Source: Cytophagaceae bacterium (GTDB lineage Bacteria > Bacteroidota > Bacteroidia > Cytophagales > Cytophagaceae). Taken from it: DNA of 64,000 bases. Location: positions 1 through 64,000 of the forward strand of contig JAQZBV010000003.1 in the NCBI GenBank assembly GCA_029237685.1. Reading direction: 5' to 3'. The translations under genes were made by a program, and so were the position numbers. This document shows, in pieces, positions 1 through 7,810 of the stretch; positions within the stretch are counted from its first letter, which is position 1; every line of letters starts with the position of its first letter. The notes below the pieces were generated by a model that was given only the letters and a program-made list of their open reading frames with translations, did no database searches and had not been told where the DNA came from.

Positions 1-1308
1 ATGCCAATCAATCCTGTGGATGCCGGATTGCATACCAGACCGAGCAGTATTCCACTTGTATTGAATACACCATTTTCTATTCTAATTACTGCCTTTCAAC
101 AAAAGCAAGATCCGGTTTATTATTTTACGCCGGAAGAGGCCGTACGTCACTTCTCTGTAGATTACGAAGTCAAACCGTATCAGCGTTCTTTCAAAGGAAG
201 AAATGTGGTGGTGTTGATCTTAGAAAGTTTTGGTCAGGAGTATGTGGGTTATTACAGCAAAAGGCCGGGTTATACACCTTTTCTGGATTCTTTATTGAAG
301 GAGTCGTATGTATTTGTCAATGCTTTTTCAAACGGTAAACAATCAGTGGATGCCGTACCTGCTATACTCTCCGGTATTCCGGCTTTGTTGACCAGGCCGT
401 TTACTGAATCTAATTATGTAGGCAATCGCATTCCTTCTTTGGCTACTTATTTTGATCAACAAGGCTATCACACACAGTTCTTTCACGGCGGAGAGAATGG
501 TACGATGGGCTTTGAAGCATTTTCACAATCTGCCGGCATAGAACATTATTATGGTAAAAAGCAATATCCTACAGTCGAAAAAGACTACGATGGCAATTGG
601 GGGATTTTTGATGAACCTTATTTAAAGTATTTTGCGAATGAATTGACGAAGAACGACAAGCCGTTTTTCTCTGTTTTGTTTACTTTATCTTCTCATCATC
701 CTTACACGATTCCAAAGCCCTACACAGGCAAGTTCCCTAAGGGAATCTATGAGATTCACGAAAGCATCGGATACAGTGATTATGCCTTGAAGCAATTCTT
801 TGCGGAAGCCCAGAAGCAACCTTGGTACAACAATACCTTATTTGTCATCACGGCCGATCACACGTCTCATAGTGAGAGGAAGTTCTACCAGCACGGTCAG
901 GGTATGGGGATGTATGCGGTGCCCATCGCTTTTTACGATCCGTCCACTCATTGGAAGGGTGTTGATTCAACTCTCATTCAACACATCGATCTGTTTCCAA
1001 CGATTGTCTCGTTAACCGGCGGTCATATCAAAGGAAAGTTTTTCGGACGCAATGCCTTTGATCTATCGGCCACGCACGATGTATTGAATTATAATTATGG
1101 TGGTACGTTCAATTACCTGCTCGATAGTACGCAGGTCGCTTTCAATGAAAACCGTGCGACCGGTGTTTATCGTTTTCCGCTAGACAGCAACATGAATGAA
1201 AACTTATTACAAGATTCTACTGTAAAATTCAAAAAGGAAGAAGACATCATCAAAGCGAAGATCCAAACGTACTTTCAGAGTATGGAGGGGAATAGTTTGT
1301 GGAAATAA
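1..1308 (+). CDS. LTA synthase-like sulfatase (5'-truncated by window edge)
   Basis: Alkaline-phosphatase-superfamily domain of the lipoteichoic-acid-synthase/phosphoglycerol-transferase type, which transfers phosphoglycerol-like groups outside the inner membrane. Visible motifs are VLILESFGQE (metal-binding Glu about residue 75), NGKQSVDAVPAILSGIP (the Ser at about 115 sits where the Thr/Ser nucleophile of the family lies), FFHGGENGTMGF, and ITADHTS near the C-terminus, a typical metal site. Family members are usually above 600 aa with four or five N-terminal membrane helices. Here no helices are present and the frame is open at base 1, so the ATG at position 1 is probably internal and the membrane part lies upstream of the window. 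The C-terminus is complete. Gram-negative Bacteroidota have no lipoteichoic acid, so the substrate is unknown; glycan or lipid decoration is an inference. Faces leuS convergently. Confidence 0.85.
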   Translation: MPINPVDAGLHTRPSSIPLVLNTPFSILITAFQQKQDPVYYFTPEEAVRHFSVDYEVKPYQRSFKGRNVVVLILESFGQEYVGYYSKRPGYTPFLDSLLKESYVFVNAFSNGKQSVDAVPAILSGIPALLTRPFTESNYVGNRIPSLATYFDQQGYHTQFFHGGENGTMGFEAFSQSAGIEHYYGKKQYPTVEKDYDGNWGIFDEPYLKYFANELTKNDKPFFSVLFTLSSHHPYTIPKPYTGKFPKGIYEIHESIGYSDYALKQFFAEAQKQPWYNNTLFVITADHTSHSERKFYQHGQGMGMYAVPIAFYDPSTHWKGVDSTLIQHIDLFPTIVSLTGGHIKGKFFGRNAFDLSATHDVLNYNYGGTFNYLLDSTQVAFNENRATGVYRFPLDSNMNENLLQDSTVKFKKEEDIIKAKIQTYFQSMEGNSLWK

Positions 1309-1315
1309 ATAAAGA

Positions 1316-1340
1316 AGTGGTCAGTTGTCAGTGATCAGTA
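1316..1340. repeat. GGTCAGT heptamer array, left arm
   Basis: Three tandem 7-bp units (ggtcagt, tgtcagt, gatcagt) begin 7 bases after the sulfatase stop. The reverse complement recurs at 1578-1602 with one mismatch in 25, so the intergenic region is bounded by a long inverted repeat. Related arrays occur at 16371-16431 and 38517-38598. Confidence 0.85.
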
Positions 1341-1409
1341 AAGAAAAAGGTTTTGAGAATAGACACTGCTGGACAGTAGTATAATGTTTGGTTAATCATG
1401 CTGTCTAAC

Positions 1410-1528
1410 CCCTAAATCCCCTGAAGGGGACTTGCTCAGTTTAGAGCAAGAGTATATAGCAACAGAACAAGTTCTTTGCTGTTGCAATATACTCAATACT
1501 GTTATGTCCCCTTCAAGGGATTTAGGGG
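1410..1528. repeat. Nested inverted repeats with CCCCTAAATCCCC ends
   Basis: An outer pair, ccctaaatcccctgaagggg at 1410-1430 and its complement at 1507-1528 (one mismatch in the core), encloses an inner pair, gagtatatagcaacag at 1450-1465 and ctgttgcaatatactc at 1479-1494 (15 of 16 complementary). Each outer half is itself partly palindromic (cccc/gggg). The stretch could fold into one long cruciform or RNA hairpin. No ORF is supported here. Confidence 0.75.
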
Positions 1529-1543
1529 CCAGATGGTTAAATC

Positions 1544-1578
1544 AAAAAAGGTTTCGCATATCATGCGAAACCTTTTTT
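1544..1578. terminator. Bidirectional intrinsic terminator between sulfatase and leuS
   Basis: A 10-bp stem, ggtttcgcat paired with atgcgaaacc, has a 3-base loop and is flanked by A6 on the left and T6 on the right. It can therefore terminate both convergent genes. Confidence 0.85.
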
Positions 1579-1609
1579 ACTGATCACTGACAACCGACCA
1601 CTGACCACT
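1578..1609. repeat. ACTGACC heptamer array, right arm
   Basis: This is the inverted partner of 1316-1340, with four 7-bp units (ctgatca, ctgacaa, ccgacca, ctgacca) ending 3 bases before the leuS stop codon. Confidence 0.85.
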
Positions 1610-1612
1610 TTT

Positions 1613-4378
1613 TTATAACACCAAGTTCACAATCTTATTCGGAACTATAATGATCTTCTTCGGTGTCTTGCCTTCCAGCCATTTCACAACGGCTTCATTC
1701 GCCATCACCTGATCTTCGATTTGCTGTGGAGTAAGCGTCACAGGTAAATTGATTTTTACGCGCACTTTACCGTTGATGGATACGGGATATTCGAAATCGT
1801 TTTCCTGCACGTGTGCGGCGTGGTACACAGGGAAGGTAGCGTTCAATACCGTTTCTTTATGTCCCAATAAATTCCAAAGCTCTTCCGTCAAATGCGGAGC
1901 GAAAGGAGAGAGGAGCACGACCAACGGCTCCAAAATTTCTTTCTTGTGGCATTTCAAAGCCGACAATTCATTCACGCAAATCATGAAAGTACTCACCGGT
2001 GTGTTGAAAGAGTAACGTTCGATGTCTTCTTCAATACGCTTGATGGTTTTGTGCAAGACTTTCAGTTCTTCTTTGGTTGCCGCCTCATTGCTGATGGTCA
2101 ACTTGCCTTCGGTATCGTGGAAGAGTCTCCATACTTTTTGAAGGAATTTATATACGCCTTCAATACCGTTGGTGTTCCAGGGTTTGAACTGCTCCAATGG
2201 TCCCAGGAACATCTCATACATACGCAAGGTATCCGCGCCGTATTCGTTCACAATGTCATCCGGGTTGACCACGTTGTGCTTGGACTTGGACATTTTTTCT
2301 ACTTCATGTCCGCAGATGTATTTGCCGTCTTCCAAAATAAACTCGGCATTGCTCAGATCCGGTCTCCACTTTTTGAAAGCTTCTGTATCCAGCACATCAT
2401 TGTGTACGATGTTGACATCCACATGCAAAGGCGTGGTATCGTATTGCTTGCGCAAACCATGAGAGACGTATTGATTGGTACCGCTCACTCTGTACACAAA
2501 GTTCGAGCGACCTTGAATCATACCCTGGTTGATGAGTTTTTTAAAGGGCTCTTCGTTGTGTACGTAACCGGTATCTTTCAAGAATTTATTCCAGAACCGA
2601 GAGTACAACAAGTGACCTGTCGCATGTTCCGAACCGCCGATGTATAAATCTACCTGACCCCAATACTGTTCTGCTTCCTTGCTCACTAAACGTTGCGTGT
2701 TCTTAGGATCCATGTAACGCAGGAAGTACCAGCTCGATCCGGCCCATCCCGGCATCGTGCTTAATTCTAAATTGCGCGCAACGAAGTCCGCGTTGCGACC
2801 CAATGGAGGCGCACCGTCCGGTGTAGGTTTGTATTCGTCAATAGGAGGCAGCTCTAATGGCAATTCACTTTCCTTAAAGAGTTTTGGCGTATCACCGTCA
2901 AAACTTACCGGAATAGGTTCGCCCCAATAACGCTGACGTCCGAAAATGGAGTCGCGCATTTTGAAATTGATTTTCGCTTTACCGAATCCTTTTTCTTCCG
3001 CATAAGCCACGGCTTTGGGAATGGCTTCCCTTACCGTTAAGCCGTTCAAGAAACCGGAGTTCACCATCGTTCCGGCTTTCGGATCGAAGTCTTCTTTGGT
3101 GATGTCGGTCCGTTCGCCTTCTTGTACCGCAATGATCGGCAGGTTGAAGTGTGTAGCGAATGCATAATCACGGGTATCGGAGGAGGGAACAGCCATCACC
3201 ACGCCTGTGCCGTAACCGGCCAATACGTAGTCTGCGATCCACAACGGAATTTGTTCGTTGGTAAAAGGATTCGTTACATAGCTTCCGGTAAAGCAACCGC
3301 TCACGGTCTTTACGTCGCTCATGCGGTCTCTTTCACTTCGGTTCTTGGCTTTGTCTACGTAGGCTTCTACCGCTGTCTTTTGCTCGGGTGTAGTTAATTG
3401 AGGGATCAATTCATGCTCCGGTGCAATGGACACGTAAGTCACGCCGAAGGTTGTGTCTACACGCGTTGTGAATACAGTCAAGGTAATGTCTTGTCCCGTT
3501 ACTTTGAAATCCAATTCCGCGCCCAAAGATTTTCCGATCCAGTTGCGCTGCATGTCTTTCATCGGCTCCGGCCAGTCGATGCTGTCCAGGCCCTGCAATA
3601 AGCGATCTGCGTAAGCTGTGATACGCATGATCCATTGTTTCATTTTCATGCGAACAACAGGATAACCGCCGCGCTCTGACAAACCGTCTTTCACTTCTTC
3701 GTTGGCCAACACAGTTCCCAACTCAGGACACCAGTTCACCATCGTTTCAGACAGGTAAGTCAGTCGGTATTTTTGAAGCAAAGCTTCTTTTTGTTTTTCG
3801 TCAAGGGCTTTCCAAGCTGCCGCATCAAACGATTCGGTATGTTCATCACAAGCCGCGTTGATGCCGGCATTGCCTGATTTCTCAAAAGCTGCGATCAAGG
3901 TATCGATCGATTCGGCTTTGTTACTTGTTTTGTTGAACCAATGATTGAACAATTGCACAAAGATCCACTGTGTCCATTTGTAATAGTCAGGATTCGACGT
4001 ACGTACTTCTCTCGACCAGTCAAAAGAGAATCCGATTTTATCCAATTGTTCTTTGTAACGCGCAATGTTTTTCTCTGTGGTGATGGCCGGATGCTGGCCT
4101 GTTTGCACGGCGTATTGCTCTGCCGGTAAACCGAAGGAGTCGAAACCCATCGGATGCAACACATTAAAACCTTTGATGCGTTTGTAACGCGCAATGATAT
4201 CGGTAGCGATATAGCCCAGCGGATGACCTACGTGCAAGCCTGCTCCGGAAGGGTAAGGGAACATGTCGAGTACGTAGTACTTGGGTTTGGAAGTGTTTTC
4301 AGCAACTTTGAAAATGTTGTTTTCTTTCCAGTAAGCTTGCCATTTTTTCTCGTTGGAGACGAAGTTGTATTCGGACAT
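1613..4378 (-). CDS. leuS: Leucyl-tRNA synthetase
   Basis: Charges tRNA-Leu with leucine in the cytoplasm (class Ia synthetase). At 921 aa it has the usual bacterial length. The HIGH motif appears as HVGH at residues 49-52 in the context PYPSGAGLHVGH. KMSKS is intact at residues 695-699. The CP1 editing domain is recognisable between them: a Thr-rich stretch (FTTRVDTTFG) and GTGVVMAVPSSDTRDYAFA, whose Asp is the conserved editing residue. The anticodon-binding helical domain (LSPFAPHLTEELW) and the small C-terminal domain complete the protein. An insert of roughly 40 residues (about 150-200) lies in the catalytic domain, as is common in Bacteroidota LeuRS. The gene stands alone; its 3' end is followed by a heptamer array and a bidirectional terminator. 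Confidence 0.97.
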   Translation of the reverse strand: MSEYNFVSNEKKWQAYWKENNIFKVAENTSKPKYYVLDMFPYPSGAGLHVGHPLGYIATDIIARYKRIKGFNVLHPMGFDSFGLPAEQYAVQTGQHPAITTEKNIARYKEQLDKIGFSFDWSREVRTSNPDYYKWTQWIFVQLFNHWFNKTSNKAESIDTLIAAFEKSGNAGINAACDEHTESFDAAAWKALDEKQKEALLQKYRLTYLSETMVNWCPELGTVLANEEVKDGLSERGGYPVVRMKMKQWIMRITAYADRLLQGLDSIDWPEPMKDMQRNWIGKSLGAELDFKVTGQDITLTVFTTRVDTTFGVTYVSIAPEHELIPQLTTPEQKTAVEAYVDKAKNRSERDRMSDVKTVSGCFTGSYVTNPFTNEQIPLWIADYVLAGYGTGVVMAVPSSDTRDYAFATHFNLPIIAVQEGERTDITKEDFDPKAGTMVNSGFLNGLTVREAIPKAVAYAEEKGFGKAKINFKMRDSIFGRQRYWGEPIPVSFDGDTPKLFKESELPLELPPIDEYKPTPDGAPPLGRNADFVARNLELSTMPGWAGSSWYFLRYMDPKNTQRLVSKEAEQYWGQVDLYIGGSEHATGHLLYSRFWNKFLKDTGYVHNEEPFKKLINQGMIQGRSNFVYRVSGTNQYVSHGLRKQYDTTPLHVDVNIVHNDVLDTEAFKKWRPDLSNAEFILEDGKYICGHEVEKMSKSKHNVVNPDDIVNEYGADTLRMYEMFLGPLEQFKPWNTNGIEGVYKFLQKVWRLFHDTEGKLTISNEAATKEELKVLHKTIKRIEEDIERYSFNTPVSTFMICVNELSALKCHKKEILEPLVVLLSPFAPHLTEELWNLLGHKETVLNATFPVYHAAHVQENDFEYPVSINGKVRVKINLPVTLTPQQIEDQVMANEAVVKWLEGKTPKKIIIVPNKIVNLVL

Positions 4379-4469
4379 GGGTGTTAAGTATTGATAAGAT
4401 GAATAAGTGTTTTTATTGAGAAGATGTTTGGTCTTTGTCTATTGGTCATGTAAAGTTAGGCTTTTTCTT

Positions 4470-4590
4470 GGGCGTTTCCCTTCGGGCCGGGCTTTCGCCA
4501 CTCGCTTTTTTCTTTGAATCAGACTTGGATGTATAGGCCATCGGTAGAATCAAAGAAAAAGAGCTCAGACAATGGCTCAATCCCTAACGC
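4470..4590 (-). repeat. GCGTTAGGGAT-type intergenic element, copy A
   Basis: Read on the minus strand, this begins gcgttagggattgagccatt, contains a hairpin built from tttttctttga and tcaaagaaaaa, and ends gcgaaagcccggcccgaagg followed by gaaacgcc. It shares both ends with copies B (7268) and C (12503), but the internal hairpin sequence is different. No coding potential is supported. Confidence 0.8.
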
Positions 4591-4757
4591 GAAGACGTTG
4601 TGAAACTACTCCATGGCTTATCCCCTGGCAAGCCATCGCTTCTATTCCCAATGGTTTAAGTAACCTTCCTTCTACCTGTCGGGGGATAGGCGGGGGAGCG
4701 CATTTAGCAACAGCAACGAATAATCTCTTGCTAAATACTCAAACTGTTGCTGTATTT
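4591..4757. other. Spacer between two repeat copies
   Basis: No gene was seen. The inverted words tagcaacagc and gctgttgc-like sequences near 4709-4755 resemble the inner hairpin of the 1450-1494 repeat. The 110-aa plus-strand ORF of the track here is low-complexity repeat translation and is not supported. Confidence 0.4.
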
Positions 4758-4842
4758 GCGTTAGGGATCGAGAGGAAAGCCCGAAGCGTGTGGGCCTTTG
4801 CGCGTGAGACGGACTTGGAGCGAGAGCCCGACCCCGCCATCG
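4758..4842 (+). repeat. GCGTTAGGGAT-type intergenic element, copy E (second subtype)
   Basis: Begins gcgttagggatcgagaggaa, continues with agcccgaag, and ends ggacttggagcgagagcccg followed by accccgcc. It is the same subtype as copy D at 15835. It lies in the opposite orientation to copy A, 167 bp away. Confidence 0.8.
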
Positions 4843-5101
4843 ACGTTCTATTCTCCTCGATGTTACTTGTGCGGGGGAACGACCACATCTGTTCCGAATC
4901 TTGAGATGAATCCTAATTGCATCATCAATCCTCTTCTTACTCTTCCACATTAGTGGCTAATCTCTATCCCTCAAAACCCACTTCCCCGCTAAATTAAGCA
5001 TTTTTACCTCCCTTTGGGCACTCCAATCCACAATTTACTGCATCCTTCAAACTTTTTTTATAACTTAAGCGTTAATGAACCTGAACCCTAACTCAAAAAC
5101 T
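4843..5101. other. Intergenic leader region upstream of the Cys/Lys-rich peptide
   Basis: No ORF or RNA gene is supported. The last 40 bases are T- and A-rich (ctttttttataacttaagcg) and probably carry the promoter and leader of the gene at 5102. No exact TAnnTTTG box was found. Confidence 0.35.
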
Positions 5102-5317
5102 ATGAAAAATATCGCTCTAGGTCTTGTTTTCGCCTTCTCATTGGCTCTTTCTGCCAGCTCTTTTGCTGCTATTACAAACAATGAAGCTTCTGTATGCTGC
5201 TCAATCAGCGATAAAGATAAGGACAAGAAGAAAAAGAAATGCTGCGCTACGAAAGAAGGCAAAGAGAAAAAATGTTGCTCTTCTAAAGAGGAGACTAAAA
5301 CTGAAGAAGCAAAATAA
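5102..5317 (+). CDS. Small secreted protein with three Cys-Cys pairs and Lys-rich spacers
   Basis: 71 aa. The start is taken at the second ATG (5102) because it opens a clean signal peptide, MKNIALGLVFAFSLALSASS; the track start at 5075 would put nine residues in front of it. The mature peptide is about 48 residues with three CC dipeptides (VCCS, KCCA, KCCS) separated by strongly basic KDKDKKKKK and KEGKEKK stretches, ending in an acidic KEETKTEE tail. Paired cysteines suggest metal binding or disulfides in the periplasm, but this is inference and no family is recognised. It is monocistronic, with its own terminator 45 bases downstream. Confidence 0.7.
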   Translation: MKNIALGLVFAFSLALSASSFAAITNNEASVCCSISDKDKDKKKKKCCATKEGKEKKCCSSKEETKTEEAK

Positions 5318-5362
5318 TTGCAAGCATACAGACTTATTCACGGTGTTGATAAGTTCAAAGAG

Positions 5363-5398
5363 AAAGCCTTCCTCTAACGGGAAGGCTTTTTTATTTTA
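5363..5398 (+). terminator. Intrinsic terminator after the CC-rich peptide
   Basis: The stem aaagccttcc / ggaaggcttt has a 7-base loop and is followed by a T-rich run (tttattttag). Confidence 0.85.
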
Positions 5399-5425
5399 GT
5401 AGCTCTAAATCATTCCCCCCTTTCC

Positions 5426-6220
5426 ATGAAGCAATACCACGACCTGATGCGCCATATTTTAGACCATGGTGTCACCAAAACGGATCGCACCGGTACCGGT
5501 ACCATCAGTGTATTTGGTTACCAGATGCGTTTTAATTTACAAGAAGGTTTTCCGCTGTTGACGACAAAGAAAGTCCACGTGCGTTCGATCTTCCATGAGT
5601 TGTTGTGGTTTCTGAAAGGAGAAACAAACATTCACTACCTGAAAGAAAACGGTGTCAGCATCTGGGACGAATGGGCCGACGACAAAGGCGAACTCGGTCC
5701 GGTATACGGCTACCAGTGGCGCTCCTGGCCCACAGCCAGCGGTGAACACATTGATCAGATCACGAATGTGATCAACATGATCAAAAAGACCCCTGATTCC
5801 CGTCGATTGATTGTCAGCGCATGGAACGTGGCGGATGTCGATAAAATGAAATTGCCTCCTTGCCATGCCTTCTTCCAATTCTATGTAGCAGACGGTAAAT
5901 TGTCTTGCCAGTTGTACCAACGCAGCGCGGATGTATTCTTAGGTGTGCCGTTCAATATCGCTTCTTATGCTTTGTTGACCATGATGGTCGCGCAGGTATG
6001 CGGCTTGCAGCCCGGGGACTTTGTTCATACATTAGGCGATGCGCATTTGTATTCCAACCACATCGAACAAACGAAATTGCAATTGAGCCGTGACTTTCGT
6101 CCATTGCCTCAGTTGGTGATCAATCCGAATGTAAAAAGCATCTTCGATTTTAAATACGAGGATTTTGAAATAAAGAATTATGATCCTCATCCGCACATCA
6201 AGGCGGATGTAGCGGTTTAG
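5426..6220 (+). CDS. thyA: Thymidylate synthase
   Basis: Converts dUMP to dTMP using methylenetetrahydrofolate as methyl and hydride donor. It is 264 aa, the same length as the E. coli enzyme. The phosphate-binding TDRTGTGT motif is near residue 20. The catalytic Cys is residue 146 in [12 protein letters not shown], followed by the dUMP-binding [20 protein letters not shown] segment and the GDAHLYSNH motif. The folate enzyme dihydrofolate reductase is not adjacent, although thyA-folA pairs are common. The gene appears to be transcribed alone from the spacer after the 5363-5398 terminator and is followed by a ~175-bp repeat element rather than a partner gene. Confidence 0.98.
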   Translation: MKQYHDLMRHILDHGVTKTDRTGTGTISVFGYQMRFNLQEGFPLLTTKKVHVRSIFHELLWFLKGETNIHYLKENGVSIWDEWADDKGELGPVYGYQWRSWPTASGEHIDQITNVINMIKKTPDSRRLIVSAWNVADVDKMKLPPCHAFFQFYVADGKLSCQLYQRSADVFLGVPFNIASYALLTMMVAQVCGLQPGDFVHTLGDAHLYSNHIEQTKLQLSRDFRPLPQLVINPNVKSIFDFKYEDFEIKNYDPHPHIKADVAV

Positions 6221-6230
6221 TTTTTCATAC

Positions 6231-6405
6231 CATCCTTTTTCTTTTCTTTTGCTCACCCAAAAGAAAAGAAACAAAAGAAAAGGGGCCACCAAAAGAAATG
6301 AGAGAAGAAATTGTGGCTCTAGATACTTTACGAAGTTAATTCCTAACGATTTCTTCTCTCATTCGCTCTTTTCCTGGACGCCAACCGCACCAGGCTGTAC
6401 GTTAA
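6231..6405. repeat. CTTTTCTTTTG element with variable stem, copy 1
   Basis: Left part: cttttcttttgctcacccaa followed by aagaaaagaaacaaaagaaaagg, which can pair locally. The central stem is a perfect 15-bp inverted repeat, aatgagagaagaaat (6297-6311) with atttcttctctcatt (6349-6363). The loop contains acgaagttaattcctaac. The right end is attcgctcttttcctggacg followed by ccaaccgcacca. The second copy at 46098-46273 has the same flanks and loop but an unrelated stem. The 86- and 61-aa track ORFs here are translations of the repeat. Confidence 0.85.
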
Positions 6406-6421
6406 TATTATTTTATTTATC

Positions 6422-6883
6422 ATGGAAAAATTAGATTCCCTTCGCCAAGTAGCAGACTTTCATACGACCTTCGGTCATCCCATTTTGCCTGAACCAACGG
6501 TGCCTGCCGCAGAGCGCAGTGCTTTGCGTATTTCTTTACTGCAAGAAGAGCTAGACGAATTGAAAGAAGCAGTAGAAGCCAATGACATCGTAGGCATAGC
6601 GGATGCTTTGTGTGATTTGCAATATGTATTGTCTGGCGCGGTGTTGGAATTTGGTTTGGGACAAAAGTTCAAAACTTTGTTTGACGAAGTGCAGCGCTCC
6701 AACATGAGCAAAGCCTGCAAGACAAAGGAAGAAGCAGAACAAACCATTGCGCATTATCAAACCAAAGGCACCAACAGTTTTTACGAAGAGAAAGACGGCT
6801 TGTTCTTGGTCTACCGTGAAGGCGATCGCAAGACCTTGAAGTCTGTATTTTATTCGGAAGCGGATTTGAAGGGGTTGTTGTGA
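6422..6883 (+). CDS. MazG-like nucleoside triphosphate pyrophosphohydrolase
   Basis: 153 aa, all-alpha NTP-PPase (MazG/PRA-PH superfamily), expected to hydrolyse a nucleoside triphosphate or phosphoribosyl-ATP-like compound to the monophosphate and pyrophosphate. The metal-binding signature is visible as LLQEELDELKEA (about residues 39-50) and the paired ADALCDLQYV (about 60-69), which form the EExxE...ExxD-like metal site of the family. The N-terminal VADFHTTFGHP is typical of the Bacteroidota branch. The C-terminal 50 residues (FYEEKDGLFLVYREGDRKTLKSV) form a small extra segment. The substrate cannot be told from sequence; house-cleaning of aberrant nucleotides is an inference. The next gene follows within about 30 bases. 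Confidence 0.8.
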   Translation: MEKLDSLRQVADFHTTFGHPILPEPTVPAAERSALRISLLQEELDELKEAVEANDIVGIADALCDLQYVLSGAVLEFGLGQKFKTLFDEVQRSNMSKACKTKEEAEQTIAHYQTKGTNSFYEEKDGLFLVYREGDRKTLKSVFYSEADLKGLL

Positions 6884-6914
6884 TAAGGATACGCTCAAAG
6901 TCAAAATTACTTTT

Positions 6915-7268
6915 CTGAAAAGATTAACAGTTACTTTATTAACTGTTTTTTTGTTTGTTGAATGTGCCAAGAAAGTTGATCCTAATACTGATTCTTTCGA
7001 CGTTATTAATTATTATGATTCTATTCAAGTAAATGATAGAAGATTAAGTGAAGATAGTATAGGGGAAGTTATCGAGCCAAAGCGAAACAATAGATTTTAT
7101 AATGAAGGTGATATTGTCAATTTAGAATGCGAGTATTGCGGAGAAGTAGATGAATGCTCCGAAGATTGTAATTGCGAAGGAAATTGTAATTTAGATTGTT
7201 CTTCCTGTGCTGATAGATTTGAAAAGCATAATAATGATGATGAGTCAGATTACGAAGATGATAATTAG
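6915..7268 (+). CDS. Acidic Cys-rich lipoprotein with a non-ATG (probably CTG) start
   Basis: No ATG exists upstream in this frame. The track start (TTG at 6951) falls inside what is plainly a lipoprotein signal peptide: reading back to CTG at 6915 gives LKRLTVTLLTVFLFVEC, a basic start, hydrophobic core and Cys. The lipobox FVEC is imperfect (Glu at -1). Either CTG is used, or ATG has mutated to CTG and the gene is inactive. The mature part is acidic and AT-rich compared with its neighbours. It carries eight Cys within 35 residues (CEYC, DEC, EDC, NC, NC, DC, SSC), then an acidic NNDDESDYEDDN tail. Cysteine spacing suggests metal binding; no family is recognised. Its TAG stop overlaps the first base of repeat copy B. 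Confidence 0.55.
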   Translation: MKRLTVTLLTVFLFVECAKKVDPNTDSFDVINYYDSIQVNDRRLSEDSIGEVIEPKRNNRFYNEGDIVNLECEYCGEVDECSEDCNCEGNCNLDCSSCADRFEKHNNDDESDYEDDN

Positions 7269-7353
7269 CGTTAGGGATTGAGCCATTGTCTGAGCTCTTC
7301 CCGCTTTTTCAGCGGGAAAGCGAGTGGCGAAAGCCCGGCCCGCAGGGAACGCC
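7268..7353 (+). repeat. GCGTTAGGGAT-type intergenic element, copy B
   Basis: Starts on the last base of the preceding stop codon: gcgttagggattgagccatt, then gtctgagctc, the hairpin ttcccgctttttcagcggga, then gcgagtggcgaaagcccggc and ggaacgcc. The hairpin here is GC-rich, unlike the AT-rich hairpin of copy A. Confidence 0.85.
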
Positions 7354-7451
7354 CCAATAAAAAAGATTCGAATTATTCTCTGGATTATATTAACTCTACT
7401 CATTAATCACTAATTTATCATCCATATTCCTTCGATCCATAAAATTTATCC

Positions 7452-7808
7452 ATGCGCGCCGAACTCAAACACCTCCACAGCCCCGACATCGACAACCTCA
7501 AGGAATACAACCCTCAGGTCACGGATGACTTTGGCTTTCTGTTGCAAGTGATGGCAGGTCCGAAAGGAGAGAAGGGCGAAGAGAGTTTTGACATGATGGT
7601 GGTGACTCCCAAATGGCTCATGAACAAATACGGACATTCGGAAGTGATTATGGGCAAGCATTATGTGATCGTGTTTGAATACAACTATCAAAACCTCTAC
7701 AACCGGTTGCAATACGAAATAGAGGCCTTTGAAGAAAAGAACTGGGAGAAGATCGCGCTGAAATTGGCGCGTCTTGGACATTGGGAGTTTGACAACTACA
7801 AGGATTAG
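7452..7808 (+). CDS. Imm8-like immunity protein
   Basis: 118 aa, matching by eye the Imm8 family of immunity proteins found in polymorphic-toxin loci. Family-like features are the N-terminal AELKHLHSPDIDNLKEY, GFLLQVMAGPKGEKGEESFD and the VVTPKWLMNKYG segment, with a YNRLQYEIEAFEEKNWEKIA helix near the C-terminus. Immunity proteins of this type bind and block a cognate toxin in the cytoplasm. No toxin, Rhs or T6SS gene is seen in the window, so this would be an orphan. The following small membrane gene starts 2 bases after the stop and is probably co-transcribed. The upstream spacer (7354-7451) is AT-rich and presumably holds the promoter. Confidence 0.7.
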   Translation: MRAELKHLHSPDIDNLKEYNPQVTDDFGFLLQVMAGPKGEKGEESFDMMVVTPKWLMNKYGHSEVIMGKHYVIVFEYNYQNLYNRLQYEIEAFEEKNWEKIALKLARLGHWEFDNYKD

Positions 7809-7810
7809 TT

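Noticed and set aside
1892-2647. 251-aa plus-strand ORF antisense to leuS
   Set aside because: It is a long shadow of the well-supported leuS frame, without motifs or a ribosome-binding site.
4470-4842. GCGTTAGGGAT copies as insertion sequences or active MITEs
   Set aside because: No transposase and no target-site duplications were seen; the ends are conserved but hairpins vary, unlike a standard MITE.
6032-6292. 86-aa ORF in the 6231 repeat and matching 64-65-aa ORFs at 46028-46265
   Set aside because: They are translations of the repeated CTTTTCTTTTG element (similar FLFFW-type strings in both copies) and not genes.
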